Positions 62,548 to 64,000 of a DNA stretch of 64,000 nucleotides are shown here, one piece after another. The position numbers were made by a program, and so were the translations under genes. The notes under the pieces were generated by a model. It saw nothing but the letters and a program-made list of their open reading frames with translations, was not told where the DNA came from and did not search any database. Numbering within the stretch: the first letter of the stretch is position 1; every line of letters starts with the position of its first letter. The DNA comes from Chondrus crispus (Eukaryota > Rhodophyta > Florideophyceae > Gigartinales > Gigartinaceae), in contig NW_005179236.1 of NCBI RefSeq assembly GCF_000350225.1, positions 1 to 64,000 on the forward strand, read 5' to 3'.

Positions 62548-63972
62548 TCAGTCGAACACTGGTCCTTCCGTTTCTTCAGAAAGCAGGATCCCGAGATTGA
62601 ACTTAGCCTCGTCGTGATCAGCATTGTCGACAGCTCTCTCCCACAGCTCCTTCGCTCGTGCCGCGTTTCGCTCCACCCCTTCCGCGCCTTCATACAGCAA
62701 ACACCCGAGTCTATTCATCGCATCGACATGATCACCCATATCGATTGCCATCTCCCACAACTCCCTCGCTCGAATCGCGTTACATTCCACTCCTTCGGCG
62801 CCGTTGTACAGCAAACCCCCGAGATTGAACATCGCGCTGACGTGATCGGCCTCCTCGATTGCTCTTTCGTATAACTCCTTCGCTCGTACGGCATTGCGCT
62901 CTACTCCGTCCGCGCCATTTTCGAGCAGGACCCCGAGGTTGTTCATCGCCGTGACGTGATCAGCCTTCTCGATTGCTCTTTCGAACAGCCCCATCGCGCG
63001 TACCGCGTTTCGCTCCACTCCTTCTGCGCCATTTGCCATCAAGTGGCCAAGATGGACCATCGCGCTGACGTGATCAGCCTTATCGATGGCCATCTCCCAC
63101 AACTCCTTGGCGCGTACCGCGTTTCGCCCCACTCCTTCTGCGCCCTCGTACAGCAGGACCCCGAGGTTATACATCGCGCTGACGCGATCAGCCTTCGCGA
63201 TCGCCTTTTCGTACAAGTCCCTCGAGCGTACCACGTTACGCTCCACTCCTTCTGCGCCATTTGCCATCAAGTGGCCAAGATGGAACATCGCGCTGACGTG
63301 ACCAGCCTTATAGATGGCCTTCTCCCACAACTCCTTGGCGCGTACCGCGTTTCGCTCCACTCCTTCTGCGCCCTTGTGCAGCAGGACCCCGAGTTTGTTC
63401 ATCGCCCTGACGTGATCAGCTTTCTCGATTGCCCTTTCGTACAACTCCATCGCTAGAATCGCGTTACGCTCCACTCCTTCTGCGCCCTTGTACAGCAAAT
63501 CCCCGAGAGTATACATCGCCTCGACGTGATCAGCTTTGTCGATCGCTCTCTCCCACAGCTCCTTCGCTCGTGCCGCGTTACGCTTCACTCCTTCTGCGCC
63601 TTTTTTGAGCAGGACCCCAAGATTGATCATCGCACCGACGTGATCAGCCTTCTCGATCGCTTTTTCGAACAGCTCCATCGCGCGTACCGCGTTACGTGCC
63701 ACTCCTTCTGCGCCATTTTTGAGCAGACGCCCGAGATTGAACATCGCCTCCACGTTATCAGCTTTGTCGATCGCTCTCTCCCACAGCTCCTTCGCACGTG
63801 CCGCGTTACGCTCTACTCCTTCTGCGCCTCTTTCCATTAAAAGACCAAGACTGACCATCGCCCCAACATGCTCACCCTTGTCAATTGCTCGTTCATATCG
63901 CTCCACAGCTTTAGCTGCATTGCGTTCAACACCCTCTTCCCCCTTCCCCATGACGATGCTATGGCTGTACAT
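62548..63972 (-). CDS. Sel1-repeat protein, 474 aa
   Basis: It has one partial unit, eleven full Sel1 repeats of exactly 38 residues and a partial last unit. The consensus is AMxNLGVLLxxGAEGVERN followed by AVRAKELWERAIDKADHV. Units with MELYERAIEK and KELWERAIDK alternate, so the array grew by doubling a two-unit block. The start MYSHSIVMGKGEEGVERN lacks a leader; the sequence just upstream (63973-64000) matches the block before the 25114 gene, so this is likely the true start or an exon edge. It is closest to the 260-aa gene at 24.3-25.1 kb. It is probably a scaffold protein, and its 3' end looks cut. Confidence 0.7.
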   Translation of the reverse strand: MYSHSIVMGKGEEGVERNAAKAVERYERAIDKGEHVGAMVSLGLLMERGAEGVERNAARAKELWERAIDKADNVEAMFNLGRLLKNGAEGVARNAVRAMELFEKAIEKADHVGAMINLGVLLKKGAEGVKRNAARAKELWERAIDKADHVEAMYTLGDLLYKGAEGVERNAILAMELYERAIEKADHVRAMNKLGVLLHKGAEGVERNAVRAKELWEKAIYKAGHVSAMFHLGHLMANGAEGVERNVVRSRDLYEKAIAKADRVSAMYNLGVLLYEGAEGVGRNAVRAKELWEMAIDKADHVSAMVHLGHLMANGAEGVERNAVRAMGLFERAIEKADHVTAMNNLGVLLENGADGVERNAVRAKELYERAIEEADHVSAMFNLGGLLYNGAEGVECNAIRARELWEMAIDMGDHVDAMNRLGCLLYEGAEGVERNAARAKELWERAVDNADHDEAKFNLGILLSEETEGPVFD

Positions 63973-64000
63973 TGCGCGTAAGTCAATGTATTCTTTGTGA

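Noticed and set aside
62956-63840. Plus-strand frames with repeated SLLDCSF and HSFCA words
   Set aside because: Shadow of the minus-strand Sel1 units.
1-64000. tRNA or rRNA genes
   Set aside because: I saw no cloverleaf with A and B boxes and no rRNA core sequence on either strand; only primer-site matches that imply tRNAs elsewhere.

Overview
This 64-kb window looks like a transposon-rich nuclear contig of a eukaryote. The evidence is one gene with a GT-AG intron, chromodomain-bearing Ty3/gypsy elements, a DIRS-like tyrosine-recombinase retroelement, two piggyBac-type transposons, a pogo-type transposon and a 130-bp run of N. A red alga or similar alga/protist would fit the sparse introns and the Sel1-repeat genes, but no gene here fixes the taxon, so this is an inference of low confidence.

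Layout: 1-10.5 kb is a Ty3/gypsy element (E1) cut by the left edge. About 10.56-17.46 kb is a second gypsy element (E2) without a recognisable gag or protease. 17.5-25.3 kb is a host-like island: a two-exon gene of unknown function, a relic of a DEDDh exonuclease domain, and two Sel1-repeat loci, one decayed around the assembly gap. 25.6-44.6 kb is a DIRS-like element on the minus strand (gag-like, RT/RNase H, tyrosine recombinase). It is split by a piggyBac-like transposon (26.84-30.92 kb) and by gypsy element E3 (32.278-42.034 kb, ATGTG target duplication). E4 (44.772-56.450 kb, AACAT duplication) is a gypsy element that looks whole, with almost identical LTRs. 56.6-58.5 kb is a broken conventional piggyBac, 59.335-61.598 kb a pogo-type transposon with terminal inverted repeats and a TA duplication, and 62.1-64 kb another Sel1-repeat gene.

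Two things stand out. First, all four gypsy elements carry, between pol and the 3' LTR, a long open frame on the opposite strand. Its proteins are visibly related to each other (shared EW-centred core, most with a coiled-coil-like or charged C-terminal part), which suggests a conserved antisense accessory gene. Second, the piggyBac-like transposon inside the DIRS element encodes a DDE-type transposase joined to a lambda-exonuclease/YqaJ-like PD-(D/E)XK nuclease domain and followed by a piggyBac-type cysteine-rich finger, a combination I do not recognise as described.

Insertion order can be read: the DIRS-like element is oldest, the YqaJ-piggyBac and E3 landed inside it, and E4 landed at or beside its gag end. 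LTR similarity makes E4 and E3 recent.
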